DNA from: Bradyrhizobium sp. Y36
GTDB lineage: Bacteria > Pseudomonadota > Alphaproteobacteria > Rhizobiales > Xanthobacteraceae
Direction of reading: 5' to 3'
Assembly: GCF_002531575.1 (NCBI RefSeq)
Contig: NZ_NWTI01000019.1
Location: 1-64,000, forward strand
Length of the DNA stretch: 64,000 nucleotides
Below the pieces are notes generated by a model that was not told where the DNA came from, ran no database searches, and saw only the letters and a list, made by a program, of their open reading frames with translations. This document shows, piece by piece, positions 1 through 9,234 of this stretch (positions within the stretch are counted from its first letter, which is position 1; every line of letters begins with the position of its first letter). The position numbers and the translations under genes are program-made.

Positions 1-158
1 CCACCCCGTGTGCATTTTCGTCGCGCACGGATCTCGGGTGCCGCCGGCGCCCGGCCTTCCCTGCGCCCTCTGGTAATTGATGGGCGCAAGCAACGAAGCA
101 AAGCTCGGGCGAAACAAGCCGCGAGAATGCGAACCCACGTCTGTCACCACACACTCAC

Positions 159-280
159 TGTCATCGCCCGCCTTGTGCGCACTTGCGCACTGGGGCGGGC
201 GATCCAGTATTCCAGAGACGGCTGTGATTGAACCGAGAAGCCGCGGCGTACTGGATTCCCCGCCTTCGCGGGGAATGACA
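159..280. repeat. Paired-hairpin intergenic repeat, copy 1 of 4
   Basis: Two GC-rich hairpins flank a core containing ccagta and tactgg. The left arm has gcccgcc pairing with ggcgggc, and the right arm has ccccgccttcgcgggg. The ends read tgtcat and atgaca, so the element is itself an imperfect inverted repeat. The same architecture recurs at 26509, 27460 and 62102. It resembles the REP/BIME-like repeats scattered between Bradyrhizobium genes. Confidence 0.75.
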
Positions 281-313
281 GTGTTATTGGAGAACGAGAT
301 ATCGCCTCATACT

Positions 314-464
314 CCGTCATTGCGAGCGCAGCGACGTGTCCGCCGAAGCCTCGGCGAAGGCGGAAGCAATCCAGAATTTTCTCCGCAGAGGCAGTCTGGA
401 TTGCTTCGTCGCATCTGCGCAAAATTGCTACGCAATTTTGTCGCTGAGCTCCTCGCAATGACGG
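314..464. repeat. Intergenic inverted repeat ending in ccgtcattgcgag
   Basis: The element is bounded by perfect 13-base inverted ends (ccgtcattgcgag and ctcgcaatgacgg). Internally it carries gcaatccagaa and tctggattgc, plus a small hairpin (aaaattgctacgcaatttt). This layout is typical of a common Bradyrhizobium intergenic repeat. It is the only copy I see in this window. Confidence 0.7.
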
Positions 465-496
465 CGTGGAGAGAGCAAGCGACACACTCGCGCCGC

Positions 497-632
497 GTGC
501 CCCGGACGCAGCGCAGCGTCCCTTCGACGGTGCGCTGCAGAGCCGGGGCCCATGAATCGACACGGCTCGCGGCTGCTGGGTCCCGGCTCTGCGCAGCAGC
601 GCTATGGAAGCGCTGCAGCGCGTCCGGGACAT
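497..632. repeat. Intergenic repeat with cccggacgc ends, copy 1 of 2
   Basis: The element starts with gccccggacgc and ends with gcgtccgggac. It contains the internal segments gagccgggg and cccggctctgcgcagcagcg. A shorter version at 12088 shares the outer ends and the cccggctctgcgcagcagcg core. I take both as members of one palindromic repeat family. Confidence 0.7.
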
Positions 633-672
633 GGTCGGCACAACGGTCCGCAAAGACAAAGGCCCACAAAAG

Positions 673-706
673 AAAAGGCCCGGTCGCGATCGCGGCCGGG
701 CCTTCG
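673..706 (-). terminator. Rho-independent terminator of hpnH
   Basis: On the minus strand a 14-base stem (aaggcccggccgcg against cgcgaccgggcctt, one mismatch) is followed by ttttctttt. It lies 25 bases beyond the hpnH stop codon, which fits it as the end of the ispH-hpnH transcript. Confidence 0.85.
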
Positions 707-730
707 TGGTGAGAGTTGATCGTGCGCGCT

Positions 731-1891
<1,161 letters not shown>

Positions 1892-1927
1892 TACAAAGTT
1901 TCTTTCTGGGCTTTGAATTCAGGTGGG

Positions 1928-2854
1928 TCAGCTCGCAGCCAATTGGGCCGGAAGCCGGAATTCGATGTTTTCCTCGCGGCCCGGCAGCACCTGGACCTTG
2001 ACCGGTCCGATCCGCCGCATCGCTTCGATCACGTCATCCACGAGTACCTCAGGCGCCGAAGCGCCGGCCGTAACACCGACCGTCCTCGCACTCTTCAACC
2101 ACTCCGGATTGAGCTCGCTGCCGTCGGCAATCAAATAACTCGCGACGCCGGCCTCGGTGCCGATTTCGCGAAGCCGGTTCGAATTCGAGCTGTTGGCAGC
2201 GCCCACCACCAAGATCACGTCGACCAGCTTGCTCAAGTCCCTTACCGCAGATTGGCGGTTCTGTGTCGCATAGCAGATATCCCGGATATCCGGACCTTGA
2301 ATATCTGTAAAGCGCGCCTTGAGGGCGGCGATGATGTCCTTGGTGTCGTCCACCGACAGGGTGGTCTGGGTAATATAGGCCACTGGCCGATCCGCGGGCA
2401 GGGTGAGGGCCTTAACCTCTTGAACGCTTTGAACAAGCAGCACGGGGGCGGGAACCTGGCCCATCGTGCCCTCGACCTCGGGGTGCCCGGCATGGCCGAT
2501 CAGGATCAGCGTGCGGCCGGTGCCGACGTAGCGCTTCCCCTGATTGTGAACTTTCGTGACCAGGGGACAGGTCGCATCGAGCACCGGAAGGCTGCGTGCG
2601 GCGGCCTCTTCCTCGACGGTGCGGGCGACGCCATGGGCGCTGAAAACCGTGACCGCCTTCGGTGGAACCTCGGACAGCTCCTCGACGAAGATCGCGCCTT
2701 TGGCTTTCAGGCTCTCGACGACGTATTTGTTGTGCACGATCTCGTGGCGCACGTAGACGGGCGGGCCGTATTTCTCCAGCGCCCGTTCCACGATCTCGAT
2801 CGCACGCACCACGCCCGCGCAGAAGCCGCGCGGTTGCGCCAGATAAACTTCCAT
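1928..2854 (-). CDS. ispH: IspH, 4-hydroxy-3-methylbut-2-enyl diphosphate reductase
   Basis: IspH is the last enzyme of the MEP isoprenoid pathway and makes IPP and DMAPP with an iron-sulfur cluster. With the start MEVYLAQPRG the protein is 308 residues. The three cluster cysteines then fall at C12 (PRGFCAG), C96 (DATCPLV) and C194 (ICYATQNR), as in the family. An open frame continues 49 codons upstream, but that extension does not look like IspH and would move the first cysteine away from its conserved place. The gene precedes hpnH on the same strand, so isoprenoid precursor supply is tied to hopanoid synthesis. Confidence 0.95.
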   Translation of the reverse strand: MEVYLAQPRGFCAGVVRAIEIVERALEKYGPPVYVRHEIVHNKYVVESLKAKGAIFVEELSEVPPKAVTVFSAHGVARTVEEEAAARSLPVLDATCPLVTKVHNQGKRYVGTGRTLILIGHAGHPEVEGTMGQVPAPVLLVQSVQEVKALTLPADRPVAYITQTTLSVDDTKDIIAALKARFTDIQGPDIRDICYATQNRQSAVRDLSKLVDVILVVGAANSSNSNRLREIGTEAGVASYLIADGSELNPEWLKSARTVGVTAGASAPEVLVDDVIEAMRRIGPVKVQVLPGREENIEFRLPAQLAAS

Positions 2855-3316
2855 GGGACGCCCGTCACGCAAGTTGCACCAATCCGCTTTCCAGTTCCCG
2901 GCGGCACCCGATACTGACCAATGAGTTGCAATATCCGCACCATTGGTTCGCGCACGCGGTAGCCACCCACCCCCGTGGGGCTCCGGCGCATGGAGGCGCA
3001 ATTCTTTGTGTCAAAAAATCGGCAGCAAGGAAAGGTCGAATGAAACCGTTAGCCCCGGACGCGGTTGATTCCAAGGTATTATAGTAGGGGGGTGGGTGCC
3101 GGCAAGACGTGCGACACAGCTGCTCAACCTTTCGTCACTTTCCCGCCTCAACTCCCCGGCTATACCGACCGCCCCGCATGAATTTGCCCGGTCTCCCGCC
3201 ATTTACTTCGAACCTTGTTCCCGGGAGAGCCACCCAAAACAGCAATAGGTTTCGCCCGGGAACTCCGATAAACAGCGGGCGTTTCCGGCAAGCTGTTAAC
3301 CGCAGAAAGAAAAGAA
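2855..3316. other. Divergent intergenic region between ispH and hpnN
   Basis: This 462-base gap between two divergent hopanoid genes must carry both promoters. I cannot point to convincing -35/-10 boxes. The one clear structure is an inverted repeat near hpnN, listed separately. Open frames here are short and overlap on both strands. Confidence 0.6.
3217..3263 (+). promoter_or_regulatory. Inverted repeat in the hpnN leader
   Basis: Perfect 9-base arms gttcccggg and cccgggaac are separated by 29 bases, ending 53 bases before the hpnN start codon. It could be an operator or an RNA stem in the 5' leader. There is no T-run, so it is not a simple terminator. Confidence 0.4.
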
Positions 3317-5905
3317 GTGCTGCAAAGCGTCGTCGTTGCCATCGTCAGGGCCTGCACCCGGTTTGCCTCCCTCGTCGTCGTTCTCGGGCTGCTGCTCTCG
3401 GTGGCTGCGGGCTATTACGCGTCCCAGCACTTTGCCATCAACACCGACATCAATTCGCTGATTTCTCAAAACCTCGACTGGCGCAAGCGTGACCAGCAAT
3501 TCGACAAGGCATTCGACCAGAATGAGCTCATCCTTGCCGTGGTCGAAGCCCGAACGCCGGAGATGGCGAGCGCCGCCTCGGACGCGCTCTTTGCCAGGCT
3601 GAAGGGCGACAAGACCAATTTCCAGTCGATGCAGCAGCTCGGCAGCGGCGAGTTCTTCGAAAGAAACGGCCTGCTGTTCCTGCCGACCGAGGAGGTCGGC
3701 AAGATCACCGGCCAGTTCGAATCCGCAGCGCCCCTGATCGAAATCATGGCCGGCGATCCCTCGATCCGCGGTCTGACCGGCGCACTGGAGACGGGACTTG
3801 CCGGCGTCAAGCGCGGCCAGGTCAAGCTCGACAACACCGCGCGGCCTTTCAACCAGATCGCAGAGACCGTCGAGACCGTGCTGGGCAAGGGCAATGCGAG
3901 CTTCTCGTGGCGCGGGCTCGTCAGCGACGAGCCGCTGTCGGACAGCGACAAGCGCGCCTTCATCGAGTTCAAGCCGATCCTCGACTACAATGCGCTCGAG
4001 CCCGGCAAGGATGCCACCGACGCGATCCGCAAGGCCGCGGCCGATCTCGATTTTCCGACCAAGTACCAGGCGCGGGTGCGGCTGACCGGCCCAATTCCGA
4101 TCGCCAACGAGGAATACGCCACCGTCCAGGAGGGCGCCGTCATCAACGGCGTCGGCACGGTTCTCGTCGTGCTGGTCATCCTGTGGCTCGCGCTGCACTC
4201 GTCGAAGATCATCTTCGCCGTGTTCGTCAATCTGTTCGTCGGTCTTGCGATCACGACCGCAGCCGGCCTGATGATGGTCGGATCGTTCAATCTGCTGTCG
4301 ATCGCGTTCGCGGTGCTGTTCGTCGGTCTCGGCGTCGATTTCGGCATCCAGTACAGCGTCCGTTATCGCTCCGAGCGCTACAAGCACAACGATCTCGCGG
4401 GCGCGCTGGTGCTGGCGGCGAAGCGCTCGGCGGTGCCGCTGTCGCTCGCGGCGATGGCGACGGCCGCCGGCTTCCTCTGCTTCATGCCGACCGACTACAA
4501 GGGCATCGCCGAGCTCGGCCAGATCGCCGGCGTCGGCATGCTGGTGGCGTTCCTGTCGTCGATCACCGTCCTGCCGGCCATGCTGAAGCTCCTGAACCCG
4601 CCCGGCGAGAAGGAGCCGGTCGGCTATGCCTTCCTGGCGCCGGTCGATCACTTCCTGGAGAAGCACCGCGTGCTGGTCGTGGGCGGCACGCTGCTGCTCG
4701 CGCTCGCCGGCCTGCCGCTGCTCTATTTCATGAAGTTCGACTTCAACCCGATGAACCTGCGCAATCCGAAGGCCGAATCGATCGCGACCTTCCTCGATCT
4801 GCGCAAGGATCCCAACACCGGCGCCAATGCCATCAACGTGATGGTCACGTCCGAGGAGCAGGCAAAGCAGGTCGAGGCGAAGCTGGAGAAGGTGCCCGAA
4901 GTGCTGCGGGTGATGTCGCTCGACAGTTTCGTGCCGCAGGACCAGCCGCCGAAGCTGAAGCTGATCGCGCAGGGCGCCAAGGTGCTGGGCCCCGCGCTCA
5001 ATCCCGAGCAGATCGACGAGGCGCCGACCGACAAGGAGAACGTCGAGTCGCTGAAATCCTCGGTCGACAATCTCAGGCGGACTGCGGGTAACGAGAAGGG
5101 CGCGGGCGCCGTCGCCTCGCGCCGCCTGGCGGACGCGCTCGAGAAGCTCGCCAACGGCGACGAGGCCACGCGCAACAAGGCGCAGGACGTGTTCGTCGCG
5201 CCGTTGAAGATTGCGTTCGGCCAGCTCCGGAACGCGATCCAGGCCGAGACGGTCACCCTGAAGTCGCTGCCGCCGGAACTCGTCAGCGCCTGGAAGAGCA
5301 AGGACGGCATCATCCGCATCGAGGCGCTGCCCAAGGGCGATCCCAACGACAACGACACGCTGCGCAAATTCGCGGCGGCGGTGCTCGTCGCCGAGCCGAC
5401 CGCGATCGGCGGGCCAGTCTCGATCCTGAAATCCGGCGATACCGTGGTGCGGGCGTTCATCCACGCCGGCATCTATGCGCTGCTGGTGATCGGCCTCCTG
5501 CTCTGGATCACGCTGCGCCGCTTCGTCGACGTGCTGATGACGCTGGTGCCGCTCCTGGTTGCGGGCGCGGTGACGCTCGAGATCTGCGTGTTGATCGGCC
5601 TGCCGCTCAACTTCGCCAACATCGTCGCGTTCCCGCTGCTGCTCGGCGTCGGCGTCGCCTTCAAGATCTATTATGTCGTCGCCTGGCGCTCGGGCAGGAC
5701 AAACCTGCTGCAGACCAGCCTGACGCGCGCGATCTTCTTCAGCGCGCTGACGACCGCGACCGCGTTCGGCAGCCTGTGGCTGTCGAGCCATCCCGGCACG
5801 TCCAGCATGGGCAAGCTGCTTGCCCTCTCGCTGGTGACGACGCTCGCGGCCGTGCTGCTGTTTCAGCCGGCCCTAATGGGCAAACCCCGCAATCTCAGGG
5901 AGTAG
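3317..5905 (+). CDS. hpnN: HpnN, hopanoid RND (MMPL-type) transporter
   Basis: HpnN is the inner-membrane RND-family transporter that moves hopanoids toward the outer membrane. The 862-residue protein starts at a GTG preceded by the purine-rich stretch gaaagaaaagaa. It has the layout of an MMPL transporter: one N-terminal membrane helix (about 10-32), a large periplasmic loop, a helical bundle from about 280, a second long periplasmic loop from about 480, and a second bundle from about 710. The motif GVDFGIQYSVRY near residue 340 is the proton-relay region seen in this family. It is divergent from ispH-hpnH, and its end overlaps the convergent DUF2147 gene by 33 bases. Confidence 0.93.
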   Translation: MLQSVVVAIVRACTRFASLVVVLGLLLSVAAGYYASQHFAINTDINSLISQNLDWRKRDQQFDKAFDQNELILAVVEARTPEMASAASDALFARLKGDKTNFQSMQQLGSGEFFERNGLLFLPTEEVGKITGQFESAAPLIEIMAGDPSIRGLTGALETGLAGVKRGQVKLDNTARPFNQIAETVETVLGKGNASFSWRGLVSDEPLSDSDKRAFIEFKPILDYNALEPGKDATDAIRKAAADLDFPTKYQARVRLTGPIPIANEEYATVQEGAVINGVGTVLVVLVILWLALHSSKIIFAVFVNLFVGLAITTAAGLMMVGSFNLLSIAFAVLFVGLGVDFGIQYSVRYRSERYKHNDLAGALVLAAKRSAVPLSLAAMATAAGFLCFMPTDYKGIAELGQIAGVGMLVAFLSSITVLPAMLKLLNPPGEKEPVGYAFLAPVDHFLEKHRVLVVGGTLLLALAGLPLLYFMKFDFNPMNLRNPKAESIATFLDLRKDPNTGANAINVMVTSEEQAKQVEAKLEKVPEVLRVMSLDSFVPQDQPPKLKLIAQGAKVLGPALNPEQIDEAPTDKENVESLKSSVDNLRRTAGNEKGAGAVASRRLADALEKLANGDEATRNKAQDVFVAPLKIAFGQLRNAIQAETVTLKSLPPELVSAWKSKDGIIRIEALPKGDPNDNDTLRKFAAAVLVAEPTAIGGPVSILKSGDTVVRAFIHAGIYALLVIGLLLWITLRRFVDVLMTLVPLLVAGAVTLEICVLIGLPLNFANIVAFPLLLGVGVAFKIYYVVAWRSGRTNLLQTSLTRAIFFSALTTATAFGSLWLSSHPGTSSMGKLLALSLVTTLAAVLLFQPALMGKPRNLRE

Positions 5906-6505
5906 GCAGATGTCGCCGACCGGATCAGTGGCGCCCTTCTGACCGGGCTTGGCGGCGCCGGCGGGCTTCGGGGCTGCAGGTGCGGGCGCGGGCGCGGCGG
6001 CGACCGTCGTGCCTGCAGCTTTGGGCGCCGCACCGGCGGGCTTCGCTGCGCTCTTGGCCATGGCATTGGCCGGGCTCAAGGGAATCGGCGGTCCAACGCG
6101 GGTCCAGGTCTCGCCTCCGCACAGGAATCCCATCACGCAGCCCTTGATTTCGAGCTGGTCGGTCCCGACAGGCGTGATGGTCGCGCTGTAAATCTGGCCG
6201 TCCTGGGCGTTGTAGACCTGTCCTTCCCACTGATCGGCGCCGGGCTTCTTCTTCATGTCGATCAGCGTCGCCATGCCCAGGGTGGGCCTGTTCTTTTTCG
6301 AGACATCCGGATTGTTCTCGTCACGCCCGCCGGGCTGCTTTTCCCAGGCAACGGCGCCCCACATGCTGCCATTGCATTGGGCGACACGGATGTTGGCGAC
6401 GCCGTCGGCGACGCGCCAGTCGCCGGTGGGATCGGCGGCGAGCGCCGGGGTCAGGCAGGCGTAACCGCCAGCCAGTATTAGTCCGGTGTAAAGGGCTAAA
6501 CGCAT
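5873..6505 (-). CDS. DUF2147-type secreted protein
   Basis: This 210-residue protein has an N-terminal signal peptide (MRLALYTGLILAGGYACLTP, cleaved near ALA). A domain beginning DPTGDWRVADG and including the conserved IRVAQC and YNAQDGQIY stretches matches DUF2147 proteins, which are small beta-rich periplasmic proteins of unknown function. A Pro/Ala-rich linker (about residues 140-185) precedes a short C-terminal tail ending ICLLPEIAGFAH. I chose the inner ATG because the signal peptide begins there; the frame could start 8 codons earlier. It sits between hpnN and hpnO and runs 33 bases into the end of hpnN on the opposite strand. A role in hopanoid handling is only guilt by association. 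Confidence 0.8.
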   Translation of the reverse strand: MRLALYTGLILAGGYACLTPALAADPTGDWRVADGVANIRVAQCNGSMWGAVAWEKQPGGRDENNPDVSKKNRPTLGMATLIDMKKKPGADQWEGQVYNAQDGQIYSATITPVGTDQLEIKGCVMGFLCGGETWTRVGPPIPLSPANAMAKSAAKPAGAAPKAAGTTVAAAPAPAPAAPKPAGAAKPGQKGATDPVGDICLLPEIAGFAH

Positions 6506-6646
6506 GATAGTTCCTCGGCAGTGCAACATGGTTTAAAGCTGTGCTTGCGAAGATGGTCCGAAAAAGGGCAAAAGGCCGCACAGACCGTTTTCAGTGACGG
6601 TCCCTTTTCAGTTGACGACACGACCCTCAACCGAAGTATGTAACGG

Positions 6647-8038
6647 ATGCACAGCCCAAATCCAGACATGTCTCAGCTATTCGCGGACCGTCAGGCCCAG
6701 CGCAGCACCCTGCATAATCGGTATCTGAACGAGCAGTTCGTTCGGGTCCTCAAGACCATCGGCTACGATGTCGGCTTCCAGAAGGGGCAGGGGCAGTATC
6801 TCTACGATCGCGACGGCGCGCGCTATCTCGACCTGTTGTCCGGCTTTGGCGTGTTTGCGATCGGCCGCAATCATCCGGTCATGCGCGAGGCGCTCAAGAG
6901 CGTGCTCGATGCCGACCTGCCCAACCTCGTCCAGTTCGACGTCTCGGTGCTCGCCGGCGTGCTGGCCGAGCGGCTGCTGAAATACGTTCCCTATCTCGAC
7001 AAGGCGTTCTTCGCCAATTCGGGCGCCGAATGCGTCGAAGCCGCGATCAAGTTCGCGCGCGGCGCGACGGGCCGTCCCGGCATCGTCTATTGCGCCCACG
7101 GCTATCACGGCCTGACCTATGGCGCGCTGTCGCTGACCGGTGATTCGAACTTCCGCACCGGCTTCGAGCCGCTGCTGCCGGGCTGCACCTCGATCCCGTT
7201 CAACGATCTGGCCGCGCTGGAAAAGGCGCTGGCCTCGCGCGAGGTCGCGGCCTTCGTCGTCGAGCCGATCCAGGGCAAGGGCGTCAACATGCCCACCGAC
7301 GAGTTCCTTCCGGGCGCTGCCGCACTCTGCAAGAAATACGGCACGCTGTTCGTCGCCGACGAGATCCAGACCGGCATGGGCCGCACCGGCCGCTTCCTCG
7401 CGGTCGAGCACTGGAACGTCGAGCCCGACATGGTGCTGCTGTCGAAGTCGCTGTCCGGCGGCCACGTGCCTGTCGGCGCGGTGCTGACGCGCAAGGCCAT
7501 CTTCGACAAGATCTTCAACCAGATGGACCGCGCGGTGGTGCACGGCTCCACCTTCTCCAAGAACGACCTCGCCATGGCCGCGGGCATTGCCACGCTCGAT
7601 GTCATGGAGTCCGAGAAGCTGATCGAGGCCGCCGCCAAGCGCGGCGCCGAGTTGCGCCTCGCGCTGACGCGCATGGTGCCCGGCTACGAGCTGCTCAAGG
7701 AAGTGCGCGGCAAGGGCCTGATGATCGGCATCGAGTTCGGCCCGCCGAAGTCGCTGCGCCTGCGCGCCTCCTGGAACGTGCTGGAGACCGCCAACAAGGG
7801 CCTGTTCTGCCAGCTCATCACCGTCCCGCTGTTCAAGGATCACAAGATCCTGACGCAAGTCGCCGGCCACGGCAGCCATACCATCAAGCTGCTGCCGCCG
7901 CTCACCATCACGGAAGAAGACTGCACCTGGATCGAGAAGGCGTTCGACGACGTCATCGCCGGCAGCCACAAGGTCCCCGGCGCGATCTGGTCGCTCGGCA
8001 AGACGCTGGTGGACAACGCGGTGCGGCGGTCGGCGTAA
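6647..8038 (+). CDS. hpnO: HpnO, hopanoid aminotransferase
   Basis: HpnO is the PLP-dependent class III aminotransferase that makes aminobacteriohopanetriol from a hopanoid aldehyde. The 463-residue protein has the PLP-binding features of the class: NSGAE near 124, FVADEIQTGMGRTG near 235, and the Schiff-base lysine K267 in LLSKSLSGGH. Its position next to hpnN and close to hpnH supports the hopanoid role over the related acetylornithine or glutamate-semialdehyde aminotransferases. The spacing behind hpnN (741 bases, with an opposite-strand gene between) means it needs its own promoter. Confidence 0.9.
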   Translation: MHSPNPDMSQLFADRQAQRSTLHNRYLNEQFVRVLKTIGYDVGFQKGQGQYLYDRDGARYLDLLSGFGVFAIGRNHPVMREALKSVLDADLPNLVQFDVSVLAGVLAERLLKYVPYLDKAFFANSGAECVEAAIKFARGATGRPGIVYCAHGYHGLTYGALSLTGDSNFRTGFEPLLPGCTSIPFNDLAALEKALASREVAAFVVEPIQGKGVNMPTDEFLPGAAALCKKYGTLFVADEIQTGMGRTGRFLAVEHWNVEPDMVLLSKSLSGGHVPVGAVLTRKAIFDKIFNQMDRAVVHGSTFSKNDLAMAAGIATLDVMESEKLIEAAAKRGAELRLALTRMVPGYELLKEVRGKGLMIGIEFGPPKSLRLRASWNVLETANKGLFCQLITVPLFKDHKILTQVAGHGSHTIKLLPPLTITEEDCTWIEKAFDDVIAGSHKVPGAIWSLGKTLVDNAVRRSA

Positions 8039-8113
8039 GGCTGGTCGCTCAAGCGGTGATCGGCTTCTTCGCCGCTTCGATGTGATCGAACGCCATGGCG
8101 GCGTGCGTCCGCT

Positions 8114-8722
8114 TCAGTGCCCAAATACCGTATTGAAAAGCGGTAGAACGTCGCCGTCCTTTTCGACCGCGAGGATGGCGCGGCGTTGCATTGCATAGAG
8201 GATCGGGATGTCCATCCAGGCTCGGCTTCGGATCAGAAGCGAGTTGTTGGATGCATCTTGTGGCACAGCGGACAGGCCGATCAGGAAATGGCTGTCGTCA
8301 ATTCTCACCGTCAGCGCGGCGATGGGCGCGCCTTTGGCCTGTTCGTTGACCTTCATCAGCAGGCCCATCACCTGTTTGATCTTGCCGGCCGCGAAGTCTG
8401 GGGCGACATCGATCTGCATCGTGTGAGTGGCAGGCAGCGTGGGGTCGAAATTACGCCGGATGGAGAGCGTCATCCGCAGATTTCGCGAAGGCACCTCGAT
8501 GTCGCCGCGTATCGTGACGTCGCCTGACGGTGCGGCAGCATCGGTCGTCGGTTCTACCCGCCAGATGATCTTTCCGTCTGCGCGGTTACCCTTCGGATTG
8601 CTGAGATCTTCCTCGTAGAGGACGGCACGCATCGTGGTGGCGAGTCCGTCGCGGGCTGTTGCCGGCAGGGAAGCGGCGATCGTCCAGGCAAGAGCGGCGG
8701 CAAGGAAAAGAGGGCGCATCAT
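8114..8722 (-). CDS. Hypothetical secreted protein
   Basis: This 202-residue protein has a clear signal peptide (MMRPLFLAAALAWTIAASLP, cleavage near ATA). The mature part is rich in beta-strand-like segments (DVTIRGDIEVPSRNLRMTLSIRRNF, HFLIGLSAVP) and has no cysteines, so a soluble periplasmic protein is likely. I do not recognise a family. It stands alone, convergent with hpnO and followed on its own strand by no close gene. Confidence 0.75.
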   Translation of the reverse strand: MMRPLFLAAALAWTIAASLPATARDGLATTMRAVLYEEDLSNPKGNRADGKIIWRVEPTTDAAAPSGDVTIRGDIEVPSRNLRMTLSIRRNFDPTLPATHTMQIDVAPDFAAGKIKQVMGLLMKVNEQAKGAPIAALTVRIDDSHFLIGLSAVPQDASNNSLLIRSRAWMDIPILYAMQRRAILAVEKDGDVLPLFNTVFGH

Positions 8723-8776
8723 GGCGCTGAATTAGCAGCCCCCTCCTGGCCTCGCAATCAAAAGTTGTGAGCCGGT

Positions 8777-8944
8777 CTTGCGGGAAGCGTCGCTCTTTCT
8801 CCGCATCCGTCTTCATCGCCGCCTCGAACTTCTCGACGTACTCGTCGCCGCCGACAGCGCTGACGGCCCAGAAGTTCAAGCTGCGATCGCCCCGGCGCGA
8901 TCCGGTCGGTATGAAGGTCGGCTTGACCTTCCGCCGACTGCGCC
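8777..8944 (-). pseudogene. Remnant of an anti-sigma factor C-terminus
   Basis: In one minus-strand frame the translation contains GDRSLNFWAVSAVGGDEYVE followed by KFEAAMKTDAE. The C-terminus of the intact anti-sigma factor encoded at 9235-10002 has ERGLNFWAVSDIGADELAEF then VDKFEAAMK, so the two are homologous. No start, zinc motif or membrane segment precedes the fragment, and the frame runs on into unrelated sequence. I read it as the decayed end of a duplicated or second anti-sigma gene. Confidence 0.65.
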
Positions 8945-9130
8945 TCAGCAACGTCCGGCGTATTCCCAGATGTGAAGCATGTTCAGCGTGAGCAGGCCGG
9001 CAAAGCCGGCAATGACGGACAGGAGCGCGAACCAGATCCATTGCTTGCGCTCCCTGAAGGCCAGCAAGGCAGCGCAGCCCGCAGCGAACATCGACGGCAG
9101 CGTGGCGCAGATAATCAATAGCGGAACCAT
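8945..9130 (-). CDS. Small two-helix membrane protein
   Basis: This 61-residue protein has two hydrophobic segments (about 3-23 and 32-52) separated by the basic turn FRERKQW, and ends in EYAGRC. A strong ribosome binding site (gggagg) lies 6 bases before the ATG, which supports a real gene despite its size. I do not recognise a family. It is followed directly by the anti-sigma remnant and lies about 100 bases below the intact anti-sigma gene on the same strand. Confidence 0.65.
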   Translation of the reverse strand: MVPLLIICATLPSMFAAGCAALLAFRERKQWIWFALLSVIAGFAGLLTLNMLHIWEYAGRC

Positions 9131-9234
9131 GTCTGTCCTCCCAGTGGAGCTGCAATCTGCCGAATTGCGCTCGCGAGGACTGTGAGAGGCATCACCTCTG
9201 AACCATGACGCGGAGCTTCATCCGCTGCCGGCGG

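Larger units (their letters stand above)
1..730. other. Gene-free region made of palindromic repeats
   Basis: I see no credible gene here. The open frames are short, overlap each other on both strands and run through palindromic DNA. The stretch contains three different intergenic repeat families (listed separately) followed by the terminator of the leftward hpnH gene. The first 150 bases show no structure I can name. Confidence 0.75.

Noticed and set aside
159..632. Closely spaced repeats as a CRISPR array
   Set aside because: The units belong to different families, are themselves palindromic and unequal in length, and lack regular spacers; no cas gene is present.
2165..2195. A ggttcga stretch suggestive of a tRNA T-loop
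   Set aside because: It lies inside ispH, and no acceptor or anticodon stems can be drawn around it.
3296..5791. An 831-codon open frame antisense to hpnN
   Set aside because: Its translation is dominated by Arg, Asp, Gln and His without domains or hydrophobic segments. It mirrors the codon bias of the real hpnN gene in a GC-rich genome.
8586..9155. The whole minus-strand frame as a 189-residue gene
   Set aside because: Only the middle resembles an anti-sigma C-terminus. The start lies over the small membrane protein gene in another frame and the end runs into the next gene, so I report only the remnant.
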